Source: Deltaproteobacteria bacterium (lineage in GTDB: Bacteria; Desulfobacterota; SM23-61). From it: a DNA stretch of 64,000 bases. The notes below the pieces were generated by a model. That model worked only from the letters and a program-made list of their open reading frames with translations, did not search any database and was not told where the DNA came from. Within the stretch, counting starts at the first letter, position 1. Every line of letters starts with the position of its first letter. Made by a program: the position numbers and the translations under genes. The stretch lies in assembly GCA_016875165.1 (NCBI GenBank), contig VGSF01000011.1:1-64000 (forward strand), written 5' to 3'. Shown here piece by piece: positions 7,113 to 15,478 of the stretch.

Positions 7113-8197
7113 GGAGTGTAATAAACACCTCCGGCTTTTCTGACCTCGGGTTTTTCTTCAACCTTGGCGTGATGAGCTTCGGTGAGCCGGATCACCTTTC
7201 CCAGAAACTGTTCATAAACATGGCCTAAAATATCCGCGCTTAGAACCGAAAATTCATAGGGAGATTCTGGATAATAAAGGTTCTTAAAGATATCCTTCAG
7301 GGGGTTATCATCTATTTTAAGCTCAGGGGTCAGCCGGTCGGCCCGAAAATCAAAGAGTCCGGAGTTATATTTATCATCTGCGCAGTAGAAAATCTGTCGA
7401 AGCCGGGGATAGGAGTTAGGGCCATTAAGAAGGGATTGAAGCTGGCCGTAGGGTTCAATTCCCCGGTCCTCACACATGCGCAGAAAGATGATCCGGTCGA
7501 TGGTGAGTTGAACGGCAAAGTTGAGTTCCCGCACGGAAAGTCTTGAATTTCTGGCGGCGATGTTTTTGGCCAGGGTTTCGCGCCAGGATTCTATCTCTTT
7601 TAAAAATTCGGCATCTACCTCCGTGGTGCCTCGCTTTTGTCTGTCGGAGGCAACAAATTTATCGAAGGAACCCTTGAGAACGGATTCTTTGGAGAAGAGG
7701 TTGTGGATCTCCTCAAAATAGTCCAAGTATTGGGGGTAAGTGTAATATCGAATTCGTCCAGTGCTGGGTTTATCGCTTGCTTTGGGGCGAAGGCGGCAGT
7801 CGTAAATGGCCAACTCTGCGAAGTTTGTCAGAATGCAAAGGGGGAGTTTAGCGCTCCAGGCGTATCGCCTCAGTTGGTAGGCTGGGCTAATTTGTTCCTT
7901 AATGTCAATGGAGGGCTTTTTTGTTTCCAGAAAAAATTTCCGGGCGCCCCCGATGCGAAAGCAATAGTCTGGTGCTTTGGTGGCTCCGGCAATTTTAATG
8001 GCATCCTCATGGATGACGTCTTTATATTGTTCGGCGTATCCTGCTTTATTGTTTATATCCCAACCAAGGGCTTCAAAGAAAGGATCGATGAATTCTATGC
8101 GGAGCTGGGTTTCGTTGTAAGCAGGGCTGCGATAGGCTTCGCTATTGCGCTGGAAGCGATCCATGAGGCTGGAGACCTGTTTTAGGGCTTCTTTCAT
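7097..8197 (-). pseudogene. type IIG restriction-modification enzyme, N-terminal nuclease part (before frameshift)
   Basis: The first 366 codons of the same enzyme. Residues about 20-125 resemble the type IIG nuclease domain: YNETQLRIEFIDPFFEALGW, then APDYCFRI with the Asp and FFLETKKP with the Glu-x-Lys of a PD-(D/E)xK site. A helical linker follows (VQLTIDRIIFLRMCEDRGIE), then GGVYYTP, the start of the methylase domain, before the frame ends in NLYR and a stop. With the downstream frame the intact protein would be about 975 residues, normal for the class. The lesion is a single base in a run of three, so a sequencing error or a genuine phase-off mutation is equally possible. Alone, this half would lack methylase and specificity functions. 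Confidence 0.8.
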
Positions 8198-8365
8198 CCA
8201 CCCTCACCTATCCCCCTTCCTCAACGGAAAGGGAATCTTTTCTATCTCGGTCAAGATAATAGTACTCCGACAAATAGCGTTTATGGCGCGATGCAAGACG
8301 GAAATGTTGAACGGGTTGATCAGAAAATCTCCCCTCGCCCCTCTTTTCCAAAGAGGGGTATAACA

Positions 8366-8404
8366 AATTCCCCCTTTGGCAAAGGGGGAATAAGGGGGAT
8401 TTTG
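8366..8404. repeat. C-rich palindromic repeat
   Basis: CCCCCTTTGGCAAAGGGGG forms a stem, followed by AATAAGGGGGATTTT. Related but not identical hairpins lie at 30555-30603 and 44535-44630. It is located between the restriction-modification and metG genes and could also weakly terminate transcription. Confidence 0.5.
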
Positions 8405-8454
8405 TGAATTGTCGGAGTAGTAATAAATAAATGCGCTTTTTTAAGAACCCCGGG

Positions 8455-10341
8455 CTATCTCACTTTAGAGCCTATTTTTGCTTCCTGATCGAAGGTGGCC
8501 ACAACGAATCTTTCGGCCCCATCGGCTGACAGGACCATTCCCTGAGACTCAACCCCCATGAGTTTGGTTGGCTGGAGGTTGGCCACCAGGATGATGGTTT
8601 TGCCCACCAGCTCTTCCGGCTTATAAGAACGGGCGATTCCGGCGACCACGGTGCGTTCCTCGCCGATGTCCACCCGCAGCTTTAAAAGTTTATCGGATTT
8701 TTTAATGTTCTCTGCGGCCAGAACTTTTCCCACCCGCAGGTCCATTCTCTGAAATTCTTCCATGCTGATCAATGGCGCTGATTCCATTTTTTCTTTTTCT
8801 TCTCCTTTTAGATTTTCTTCCACCCGGGGGAACAAAGCCTCTCCCTTATACACCCGACCGCCAGGGGCCAAACCTTCCCATTGCTGCAGGCTGGCCATCG
8901 TCTGACTGCTCGGGTCGGGAATCCCTAATTGGTCTTGAATCTTTAATGCGGTCTGGGGCATGAAAGGTGAGATGAGCACGGATACAAAACGCAGGGTTTC
9001 GAGGAGCTGGTAAAGCACGGTGTTCAGGCGCTCGGCTTTAGCCGGATCCTTGGCCAGGGACCAGGGGGCCAGGGTGTCGATGTATTTATTGGCCAGGTTG
9101 ATCAATTCCCAGACAGCGATCAGAAATTTGTGGAAGCTCAGATCACCGATTAGCCTCTCCGCTTCGCGGGTCACGCACAAAGCAGCGGTTTCCAGTTCCC
9201 GATCTATTTCTTCCAGACCTCTTGCCCGCGGAATTTCTCCTTGGCGAAAGCGTTCGGCCATGGCCAGAGTCCGGCTTACTAAATTCCCCAGGTCATTGGC
9301 CAGGTCGGCGTTGATCCTGCCGACGAGGGCGATTTCGCTGAAATTGGAATCCAGGCCGAAAGGCATCTCCCGCAGGAGAAAGTAGCGGAAAGCATCCAGG
9401 CCATACTTGTCCTTCAGGTCTAAGGGCTTAACGATATTCCCCCGGCTCTTGGACATCTTGGATTCGGAAACGATCCAGTACCCGTGCACGTTCAGGCGCT
9501 GGTAGGGCGGAATCCCGGCTGACTTGAGCATGGTTGGCCAATAAATGCCGTGGGGTTTAAGGATGTCCTTGGCGATCAGATGCTGGCCGACGGGCCAGAA
9601 CTGGCCAAATCGTTCGCCGTCCGGGTAATCGAGGCCGGTGATGTAGTTGATGAGGGCATCGAACCAGACGTAGGTGACATACTCTGCATCGAAAGGCAGA
9701 GGGATGCCCCAGGCCAGCCGGCTTTTGGGGCGGGAGATACAAAGGTCTTCGAGGGGATCGCGGAGGAAGGCCAGTACCTCGTTGCGGTAGCGCTCCGGGC
9801 GGATGAAACCCGGGTGGTTCTGGATGTGCTCAATCAGCCATTGCTGGTACTTGCTCATGCGGAAGAAATAGTTCTTTTCTTTTATGAACTCGGGCTCGGT
9901 TCCGTGGTCCGGACATTTCCCGTCCGCCAATTCTTTTTCAGTCAGGAAGCGCTCACAGCCGCGGCAGTAATGCCCCCCATATTCGCCGAAGTAAATATCC
10001 CCGGTGTCGTAAACTTTTTGCAAAATGAGCTGGACGACCCGCTTATGGGCTTCTTCAGTGGTGCGAATGAAGCGGTCGTTGGTGATGCTTAGCTTGGGCC
10101 AGAGGGCCCGGAATAGGTCGCTGATGCGGTCGGCGTAAGACTGGGGAGTTTCTCCGGCAGCCCGGGCCGCCTGGGCCACTTTATCGCCGTGTTCATCTGT
10201 GCCGGTCAAGAAAAAAGTCTGGTAACCGGCCAGCTTGTAAAAGCGGTTGAGCACATCGGCCACGATGGTGGTATAGGCATGTCCGATATGCGGTTCGGCG
10301 TTCACATAATAAATCGGGGTGGTAAAATAAATTTTTTTCAT
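8455..10341 (-). CDS. metG: methionyl-tRNA synthetase
   Basis: Cytoplasmic class I aminoacyl-tRNA synthetase that charges tRNA-Met. It has 628 residues. The HIGH-type motif is PHIGH at 17-21 and the KMSKS motif is at 295-299. One zinc knuckle is formed by Cys126, Cys129, Cys143 and His146 (CRGC, then CPDH). From about residue 525 there is a C-terminal tRNA-binding/dimerisation domain (MDLRVGKVLAAENIKKSDKL, ending before LSADGAE), as in MetG forms with an appended Arc1p/Trbp111-like domain. The start codon overlaps the stop of the upstream ricT gene by one base (TAATG), so the two are co-expressed. Confidence 0.97.
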   Translation of the reverse strand: MKKIYFTTPIYYVNAEPHIGHAYTTIVADVLNRFYKLAGYQTFFLTGTDEHGDKVAQAARAAGETPQSYADRISDLFRALWPKLSITNDRFIRTTEEAHKRVVQLILQKVYDTGDIYFGEYGGHYCRGCERFLTEKELADGKCPDHGTEPEFIKEKNYFFRMSKYQQWLIEHIQNHPGFIRPERYRNEVLAFLRDPLEDLCISRPKSRLAWGIPLPFDAEYVTYVWFDALINYITGLDYPDGERFGQFWPVGQHLIAKDILKPHGIYWPTMLKSAGIPPYQRLNVHGYWIVSESKMSKSRGNIVKPLDLKDKYGLDAFRYFLLREMPFGLDSNFSEIALVGRINADLANDLGNLVSRTLAMAERFRQGEIPRARGLEEIDRELETAALCVTREAERLIGDLSFHKFLIAVWELINLANKYIDTLAPWSLAKDPAKAERLNTVLYQLLETLRFVSVLISPFMPQTALKIQDQLGIPDPSSQTMASLQQWEGLAPGGRVYKGEALFPRVEENLKGEEKEKMESAPLISMEEFQRMDLRVGKVLAAENIKKSDKLLKLRVDIGEERTVVAGIARSYKPEELVGKTIILVANLQPTKLMGVESQGMVLSADGAERFVVATFDQEAKIGSKVR

Positions 10342-11162
10342 TAATCTATCCTGTATTTCTCAAAGAAAGATTCTACCCTGACTCCCTCCAGGCCCACTTC
10401 CACTTCTTTGCCGTCATCCAGGGCCACCCGAACTTTCTGATGGATGATGTTTTGCTGGATGATCTTGCCGGCTCCCTGGGGGGTAACTACCCGTTTGCCG
10501 ACTTTGGGCAGGTCTTTTTTCATCTCCGTGTAGGTGTCGATTTCATAGGCCAGGCAGCACATCAGCCGGCCGCAAGCCCCGGATATCTTCTGGGGGTTTA
10601 AGGCCAGGTTTTGTTCCTTGGCCATTTTCACGGACACAGGCTCGAATTCCTTCAGGAAGGCGCAGCAGCAGAATTCCCGCCCGCAGGTGCCCAGGCCGCC
10701 GATCATCCTGGCTTCGTTGCGCACGCCAACCTGGCGCATCTCAATGCGGGTCTTGAAGACACTGGCCAGGTCTTTGACCAGGGCGCGGAAATCCACCCGC
10801 CCCTCAGAGACGAAAAAAAAGATGATTTTGCTTCCATCCAGGAAGGATTCAACGCCGATCAACTTCATGGGTAGATTGTGTTCCCGGATTTTGATTAAAC
10901 AAAGCCTTTTGCCTTCCCGTTCTTGGTAAAGATTTCGCCGCCCCCTTTCCATGTCGTTCTCGCCAGCCGGGCGGATGATCTTTTTCAAAGACCTATTGAA
11001 ATAGGCCGGGTCCCTTTCCATGGGCATGCGGGCGACAAAGCCGAGCTCCGGGCCGCGCTCGGTTTCCACGATCACGATATCCCGCTCCTTCAGGGTAAAC
11101 CCCGTAGAGTCGTAATCGTAAATCCTTCCCTGATCCCTGAATTTTATGCCGGTTACTTTCAT
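10341..11162 (-). CDS. ricT: PSP1-domain protein, RicT/YaaT family
   Basis: About 273 residues with the PSP1 C-terminal domain. A cysteine cluster (GLGTCGREFCCCAFL, later ISGACGRLMCCLAYE) is diagnostic of RicT/YaaT. In Bacillus, RicT belongs to the RicAFT complex, which binds Fe-S clusters and helps mRNA maturation by RNase Y. Its role in this lineage is not established. A longer frame from 11192 would translate part of a repeat element, so the Met at 11162 (MKVTGIKFRDQGRIYDY) is preferred. It sits between holB/tmk and metG on the same strand, an arrangement often found in bacteria. Confidence 0.88.
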   Translation of the reverse strand: MKVTGIKFRDQGRIYDYDSTGFTLKERDIVIVETERGPELGFVARMPMERDPAYFNRSLKKIIRPAGENDMERGRRNLYQEREGKRLCLIKIREHNLPMKLIGVESFLDGSKIIFFFVSEGRVDFRALVKDLASVFKTRIEMRQVGVRNEARMIGGLGTCGREFCCCAFLKEFEPVSVKMAKEQNLALNPQKISGACGRLMCCLAYEIDTYTEMKKDLPKVGKRVVTPQGAGKIIQQNIIHQKVRVALDDGKEVEVGLEGVRVESFFEKYRID

Positions 11163-11175
11163 TTTTAAATTTAAT

Positions 11176-11270
11176 AGGACACAGATTTTCACAGATTACC
11201 ACAGATAATTATTCTCTTTTTTTATCCTGATAGTCTGTGTTTATCCGTGTCCAAAAGGAATTTTCTATAC
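11176..11270. mobile_element. family E palindromic repeat, copy 1
   Basis: Imperfect palindrome from GGACACAGATTTTCACAG to TTTATCCGTGTCC with the tail AAAGGAATTTTCTATAC. AATTTAAT stands at both borders (11168-11175 and 11271-11278), suggesting an 8-bp target duplication. Copies 2 and 3 are at 11282-11378 and 44422-44522. Confidence 0.6.
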
Positions 11271-11281
11271 AATTTAATTAT

Positions 11282-11378
11282 CGGACGCAGATTACCGCAG
11301 ATATACGCAGATAATTATTTTCTTTTTAGTTTATCCTGATAATCTGTGTACATCCGTGTCCTTAAAATTTCTATACAA
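11282..11378. mobile_element. family E palindromic repeat, copy 2
   Basis: Divergent tandem neighbour of copy 1. It opens CGGACGCAGATTACCGCAG and closes CATCCGTGTCC with a tail ending TTTCTATACAA. No clear duplication was found around it. Confidence 0.55.
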
Positions 11379-11397
11379 CCGAATTTTAATGATCTCG

Positions 11398-11539
11398 TAA
11401 CAACTCGCGAAAGGGTCATTGCGAGCGCCAGCGAAGCAATCTCGTTTTTATAAGTGCCCGAAAAGACAAGATTGCTTCGTCGTCCCGCCAATGCGGAACT
11501 CCTCGCAATGACAGGAACAGGACTTTTTACGAACCCATC
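11398..11539. mobile_element. family D element, copy 1 (142 bp)
   Basis: Terminal inverted repeats AATGATCTCGTAAC and GACTTTTTACGAACCCATC match the family D ends. AATTTT at 11392-11397 and 11540-11545 is a 6-bp target duplication. The interior carries the dispersed GTCATTGCGAG/CTCGCAATGAC palindrome. The right end coincides with the holB stop codon, so the insertion just spared the gene. Confidence 0.75.
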
Positions 11540-12536
11540 AATTTTTTCTCATCTCAAACATCATGGTTTCCAGAGCCAGTTGCCGGTTGGCGTTGCGGGC
11601 AATGGATTTTTGCACATCGGAGATTAAGGTAAAAAGAGAATCCAGACGGTCGAAGGAATAATTCCTGGCCTCCTCGGAAACTTTGGGGCGCAGGTCATGA
11701 TTGATCAACCTCAAAGAGGATCCTTTCCGGTCCTCACCCTGAGCTTTGGATACCATCAGGTCCCTGACCCAGAGTTTCCAGAGTTCCAGCAGGTCATTTA
11801 CCTCTTCTTCCTCTTTGGCTATCCGTTCGCAGACCTCAAAAATTTCTTCCGTGGTTTTCCCGGATAAATCTGAGAAGGCGCGCAACCAGTCCAGACGTTT
11901 CTGGAAATCCACCCGGTCATCCAGGGCCAGAGCTTTTCCCGCGCTTCCCCCTGCCAGTGAAGCCAAAAAATTGGCCTTTTCTACTTCCATCCCCTGAACC
12001 TTTTGCAGAATTTGAACTATATGCCCGCTGAATAATGGCTTGAATTTGACCCATTGACAGCGAGAAAGGATCGTCGGCAGAAGCTGATGGGGGCGCGAGG
12101 CGATCAGGATCAAATGCGTCTCGTCAGGGGGTTCTTCCAGGGTTTTCAGCAAAGCATTGGCGGCAGCCTCATTCATGCTATCGGCCGAGTCGATGACGCA
12201 GAATCGCCGCCCTCCCTCCAGCGGCCGGTAGCGTAAACGTTTTTGCAGGTCCCTGATCTGATCTATCTTGATGAATTCGCCTTCGGGTGCAAGCAGAATT
12301 ACGTCCGCATGGTTTAAGGAATTGACTTTGCCACAGGAGGAGCATCTTTCACAGGATTCTCCCTCTTCGGGGGGAGATTGACAGTTCGCTGCCTTGGCCA
12401 GGGTCAAGGCTGTCAAACGCTTGCCAACTCCTTCGGGGCCGAGGAAGAGATAGGCATGGGCCAACCGTCCGCTCCGCAGGGAGTTGCGCAGGATGGTTAT
12501 AGCGCTTTCCTGTCCCCAAATCTGGTTAAAAGGCAT
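11538..12536 (-). CDS. holB: DNA polymerase III delta' subunit
   Basis: Clamp-loader subunit of the replicative polymerase, about 332 residues. Walker A GPEGVGKR is near residue 33, and a zinc-binding module (CERCSSCGKV with an upstream Cys) follows, both typical of HolB/DnaX-type clamp-loader proteins. DSADSMNEAAANALLKTLEE contains the sensor region, and SRCQWVKFKPL matches the conserved LSRCQ motif. The ATG at 12536 lies two bases after the tmk stop, implying coupling. A TTG at 12542 is a less likely start. The C-terminal part is the less conserved collar domain. Confidence 0.93.
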   Translation of the reverse strand: MPFNQIWGQESAITILRNSLRSGRLAHAYLFLGPEGVGKRLTALTLAKAANCQSPPEEGESCERCSSCGKVNSLNHADVILLAPEGEFIKIDQIRDLQKRLRYRPLEGGRRFCVIDSADSMNEAAANALLKTLEEPPDETHLILIASRPHQLLPTILSRCQWVKFKPLFSGHIVQILQKVQGMEVEKANFLASLAGGSAGKALALDDRVDFQKRLDWLRAFSDLSGKTTEEIFEVCERIAKEEEEVNDLLELWKLWVRDLMVSKAQGEDRKGSSLRLINHDLRPKVSEEARNYSFDRLDSLFTLISDVQKSIARNANRQLALETMMFEMRKN

Positions 12537-12538
12537 AT

Positions 12539-13186
12539 TCAACCTTGAAGCAAAGCAGGGAGATGGGAGAGGATTTCCCGGTGCAAAGTTTGTTCATCCT
12601 TCAGGCCATCCAGAATTATGATCCGCTTGGGCTCATGCCGGGCTATAAGAAGATATCCTGCTCTCACCCGGCGGTGAAAATCGAGGGCTTCTTTTTCAAA
12701 ACGGTCTTCTTTGTTTGTTTGGTTTTCCATTCTTTTAAACGCCCGTTTCAACCCTTCTTCCACGGGCAGGTCTAAAAGGAAAGTCAGGTCCGGCCTTACG
12801 TTTTCCATGGTTTGAGAATGAATTTTCGCAATCCATTCTAAATCCACTCCCCGTCCATAACCCTGGTAGGCAAGGGTTGCATCAGCGAATCGATCGCAGA
12901 GGACAATCTTCCCTTGGGCAAGGGCTGAGGAGATGACCTCCCGGTAATGCTGCACCCTGGAGGCGGCATAAAGCAATAGCTCGGCCATGGGGTCGATCCT
13001 GTCGTTCTCTGAAAAAAGCAGGATCTGCCGGATTTTTTCCCCCACCTCAGTTCCGCCTGGTTCGCGGGTGGCCAGGAGAGGTTTATGAATTCTTTCCAAA
13101 TAAGAGGCCAGGTGATTGATCTGAGTTGTCTTACCGCATCCTTCGATTCCTTCGAAGGTTATGAAAAGGCTCAATTCCCCCCCCAT
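12539..13186 (-). CDS. tmk: thymidylate kinase
   Basis: Phosphorylates dTMP to dTDP for DNA synthesis; 215 residues, normal length. The P-loop is FEGIEGCGKTTQ near residue 10, the dTMP-binding DRFADATLAYQGYGRG follows mid-protein, and TREPGGTEVGEKIR is the conserved substrate segment. It is the first gene of the tmk-holB-ricT-metG set on the minus strand. The start MGGELSLF is only a few residues ahead of the core and has no strong competitor. Confidence 0.95.
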   Translation of the reverse strand: MGGELSLFITFEGIEGCGKTTQINHLASYLERIHKPLLATREPGGTEVGEKIRQILLFSENDRIDPMAELLLYAASRVQHYREVISSALAQGKIVLCDRFADATLAYQGYGRGVDLEWIAKIHSQTMENVRPDLTFLLDLPVEEGLKRAFKRMENQTNKEDRFEKEALDFHRRVRAGYLLIARHEPKRIIILDGLKDEQTLHREILSHLPALLQG

Positions 13187-13389
13187 TTTCTAAATAAAAA
13201 AAATTATACCTGAATTGGTCCCTTTTAGCAAATGGGGAGGCGTTTCCCCGGTGAATGTAATGGGACGTAGGGATGTATCCGTTGGTTCAAGTGCAACTTA
13301 TTGCTGACAAGGGAAATGAAAAAAAGGAAAAACCGCCATTCTCGCGACAGGCCCTGGGGACGCAGGAATTTCATTTCCGTTGATTTATT

Positions 13390-13792
13390 GTAACACTTGA
13401 GCCTCTTGCAAAAGTATTTTTTTGTGGTTCGACAAGCTCGCAACGAACGGAAAAACTAAATAATTTCAACCTAAGCCCGTTCACCCTGAGCCTGTCGAAG
13501 GGTAAATTACGGAGTTTTGCAAGAAGCTCACTTTAGCCCTTTGAAAAGAGGTGGGGCGTAAGGTCAGAGGGAATCCATGGTCCGGGGGCCTGGGCGGCCC
13601 GCTTGGAATCATAAGGCGCTAATTTATTCGCGGGTGAGGCGGGGAAAACGCCCCCCGCCTCCTCCGGCGGAAACGAGCGGGGTTCTTCGTGGCCAAGCAG
13701 AAATCCGGCCGATGCTTCCGGCGCGTTCCACCCAGACCCCCGGACCTCAACAAAGGTGGTAAAACCACTTTTCCAAACCGCTAAATTGGTAC
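13390..13792. mobile_element. family C element, copy 1, interrupted by a family A element
   Basis: The left end is GTAACACTT and the right end CCGCTAAATTGGTAC, matching the family C terminal repeat GTANCANTTTAGC. GATTTATT at 13382-13389 and 13793-13800 is a perfect 8-bp target duplication. The family A element at 13399-13529 plus a duplicated ACTT interrupts its left end. Without that insert the element is 268 bp. The core 13532-13785 is about 98-99% identical to the inverted copy at 15192-15445. The GC-rich interior has no credible gene. Confidence 0.85.
13399..13529. mobile_element. family A element, copy 1 (131 bp)
   Basis: Ends GAGCCTCTTGCAAAAGT and TTTTGCAAGAAGCTC are inverted repeats. 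The flanking ACTT at 13395-13398 and 13530-13533 is a 4-bp target duplication. The interior contains GGTTCGACAAGCTC and CCCTGAGCCTGTCGAAGGG, a hairpin pair common in many bacterial genomes. Confidence 0.85.
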
Positions 13793-13795
13793 GAT

Positions 13796-15085
13796 TTATT
13801 TAAAACGCGGAGAGGGGCGGCTTAGCATTGCAAAGAAAACGGCTGTAATCAGGAGAATGATCGAGAAGGTTATAAGAACGATGGTATAGCTTTCGGTGCG
13901 GTCGAAGATCCATCCTGCATAAATAGGAGAAAAAAAGGTGGCTGTGCCGTATCCTAACGCCATAATGCCCCGTATGGTGGCGTAGCTGCCGCGTCCAAAT
14001 AAATCACCGATTAGCGCCCAGTTCAGAGGAGCAGTTCCCATGGTTATGGCAAAAGCGATGGGGAAAAAATAAAGAGCCGCGGGTTCTTGGCTAAAGATCA
14101 GCCCGACCATGGCCACGATGGTGGGTATAATGCACACACTGGACAATAAAGTTTTACTCCAGCGATCCCCCAGCCAGCCAAGGGCCAGGGAAGTAAGGAT
14201 GGAAGCGAGAGCCGATACACTCACCAAATAAGCGCTGGCTACCTCGCTCATGCCCTTCCACACTAAAATGGGAACGAAATGGGTATTCAGGGCTACTGTA
14301 ACCAGGAGCCTTAGAGAAATGCTAGCCATGAGCAACCAGAAAGGCAGGGTCCTCAAGGCTTCTTTTACGGATAAGTTCACCTCCGGGGTCTCTCGTAAGG
14401 AAGGGATTGAATCGCCCATTGGGTTCTTTACTGGCGGCTGTCCATCCGGGTAAAGTCCCATCTCTTCCGGAGAATTTTTGAAGCGCAGAGCGCATGGTAG
14501 GGCCACCAATAAAATCATAAAACCGGCGAAGATAGCCCCGTTGCGCCAGCCGAAGTTCAAGATCATATAGGCCAGCAATGGCGCCATTATCATTCCGCCC
14601 ACATTGCCCGAGGCGCTGACGATGGAAAAAGAAATTCCTCGACGGCGGATAAACCATTTGTTGACCGCAGTGGTTATCGGATGGAAAAAACCGGCGTTGG
14701 ATCCGAGCGAAACGACGAAAACGTAAATCAGGAAAAAGGTGAGATAGTCGTGCACAGTGGCCAATAGAATGAGACCGATGCCTGCCAAACTCGCTCCGAC
14801 AATTATGATCTTTCGGGCTCCGAACCGGTTTATCAGATGTCCCACCACAGGCCCCTCCAGGCCGCCTTCCAGGCGGGCAGCGCCGTAAAGGAGGGCAATC
14901 GCCGCGCTGCTCACTCCCAGATCGCGTTTCAAAGGAAGGAAAAAGACTGTAAAGCTGTGGTAGATGATGCCCAGGCCAATGCCGTTGATCAGAGATCCCA
15001 GGCCCACAATCCACCAGCCATAAAAAACCCGACTGCCCATGGAGTGAAAGATGCGTGTCATTTTTGACGGGAATAGCGGCCCCAT
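13796..15085 (-). CDS. MFS transporter, oxalate/formate-antiporter-like
   Basis: A 429-residue polytopic inner-membrane protein with about twelve hydrophobic segments. The N-terminus RVFYGWWIVGLGSLINGIG and the long first half resemble the oxalate/formate antiporter and monocarboxylate-carrier branch of the major facilitator superfamily. HLINRFGARKIIIVGA fits the loop between helices 2 and 3. The substrate is probably a small carboxylate, but cannot be stated. A GGTGGAG ribosome site lies just ahead of the start chosen. The gene stands alone between two inverted copies of family C. Its stop codon lies in the target duplication of copy 1. Confidence 0.8.
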   Translation of the reverse strand: MGPLFPSKMTRIFHSMGSRVFYGWWIVGLGSLINGIGLGIIYHSFTVFFLPLKRDLGVSSAAIALLYGAARLEGGLEGPVVGHLINRFGARKIIIVGASLAGIGLILLATVHDYLTFFLIYVFVVSLGSNAGFFHPITTAVNKWFIRRRGISFSIVSASGNVGGMIMAPLLAYMILNFGWRNGAIFAGFMILLVALPCALRFKNSPEEMGLYPDGQPPVKNPMGDSIPSLRETPEVNLSVKEALRTLPFWLLMASISLRLLVTVALNTHFVPILVWKGMSEVASAYLVSVSALASILTSLALGWLGDRWSKTLLSSVCIIPTIVAMVGLIFSQEPAALYFFPIAFAITMGTAPLNWALIGDLFGRGSYATIRGIMALGYGTATFFSPIYAGWIFDRTESYTIVLITFSIILLITAVFFAMLSRPSPRFK

Positions 15086-15184
15086 ACTCCACCTATATTA
15101 CTCAAGCTTTAGCCCTGGGCCACTTTATGCCCCAAAACATCCTCCTCGGCTGCATTGGCCTATGGCGGCTAAGATAGAAAAAAA

Positions 15185-15452
15185 GTATCAATTTAGCGGT
15201 TTGAAAAAGTGGTTTTACCACCTTTGTTGAGGTCCGGGGGTCTGGGTGGAACGCGCCGGAAGCATCGGCCGGGTTTCTGCTTGGCCACGAAGAACCCCGC
15301 TCGTTTCCGCCGGAGGAGGCGGGGGGCGTTTTCCCCGCCCCACCCGCGAATAAATTAGCGCCTTATGATTCCAAGCGGGCCGCCCAGGCCCCCGGACCAT
15401 GGATTCCCTCTGACCTTACGCCCCACCTCTTTTCAAAGGGCTAAAGTGTTAC
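15185..15452. mobile_element. family C element, copy 2 (268 bp)
   Basis: Ends GTATCAATTTAGCGG and GGGCTAAAGTGTTAC. It is inverted relative to copy 1 and nearly identical to it. Seven A residues flank both sides (…GAAAAAAA left, AAAAAAAG right), consistent with insertion into an A-tract. The different flanks of copies 1 and 2 indicate independent insertions. Confidence 0.8.
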
Positions 15453-15478
15453 AAAAAAAGAATATCAGCAAGCAAGGC

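Noticed and set aside
11400-11530. CRISPR-like regular repeats
   Set aside because: The dispersed palindromes are not regularly spaced and have no unique spacers. No cas gene was seen anywhere in the window.
13577-13762. Open frames of about 60 codons in family C copies (also 15215-15400 and 36159-36368)
   Set aside because: They are GC-rich, Pro/Arg-rich and follow the repeat, with no ribosome site or family similarity. They are products of the repeat sequence.
13382-15460. MFS gene between inverted family C copies as a composite transposon
   Set aside because: Each copy has its own flanks (GATTTATT duplication at copy 1, A-tract at copy 2). A composite unit would show one duplication at the outer ends only.
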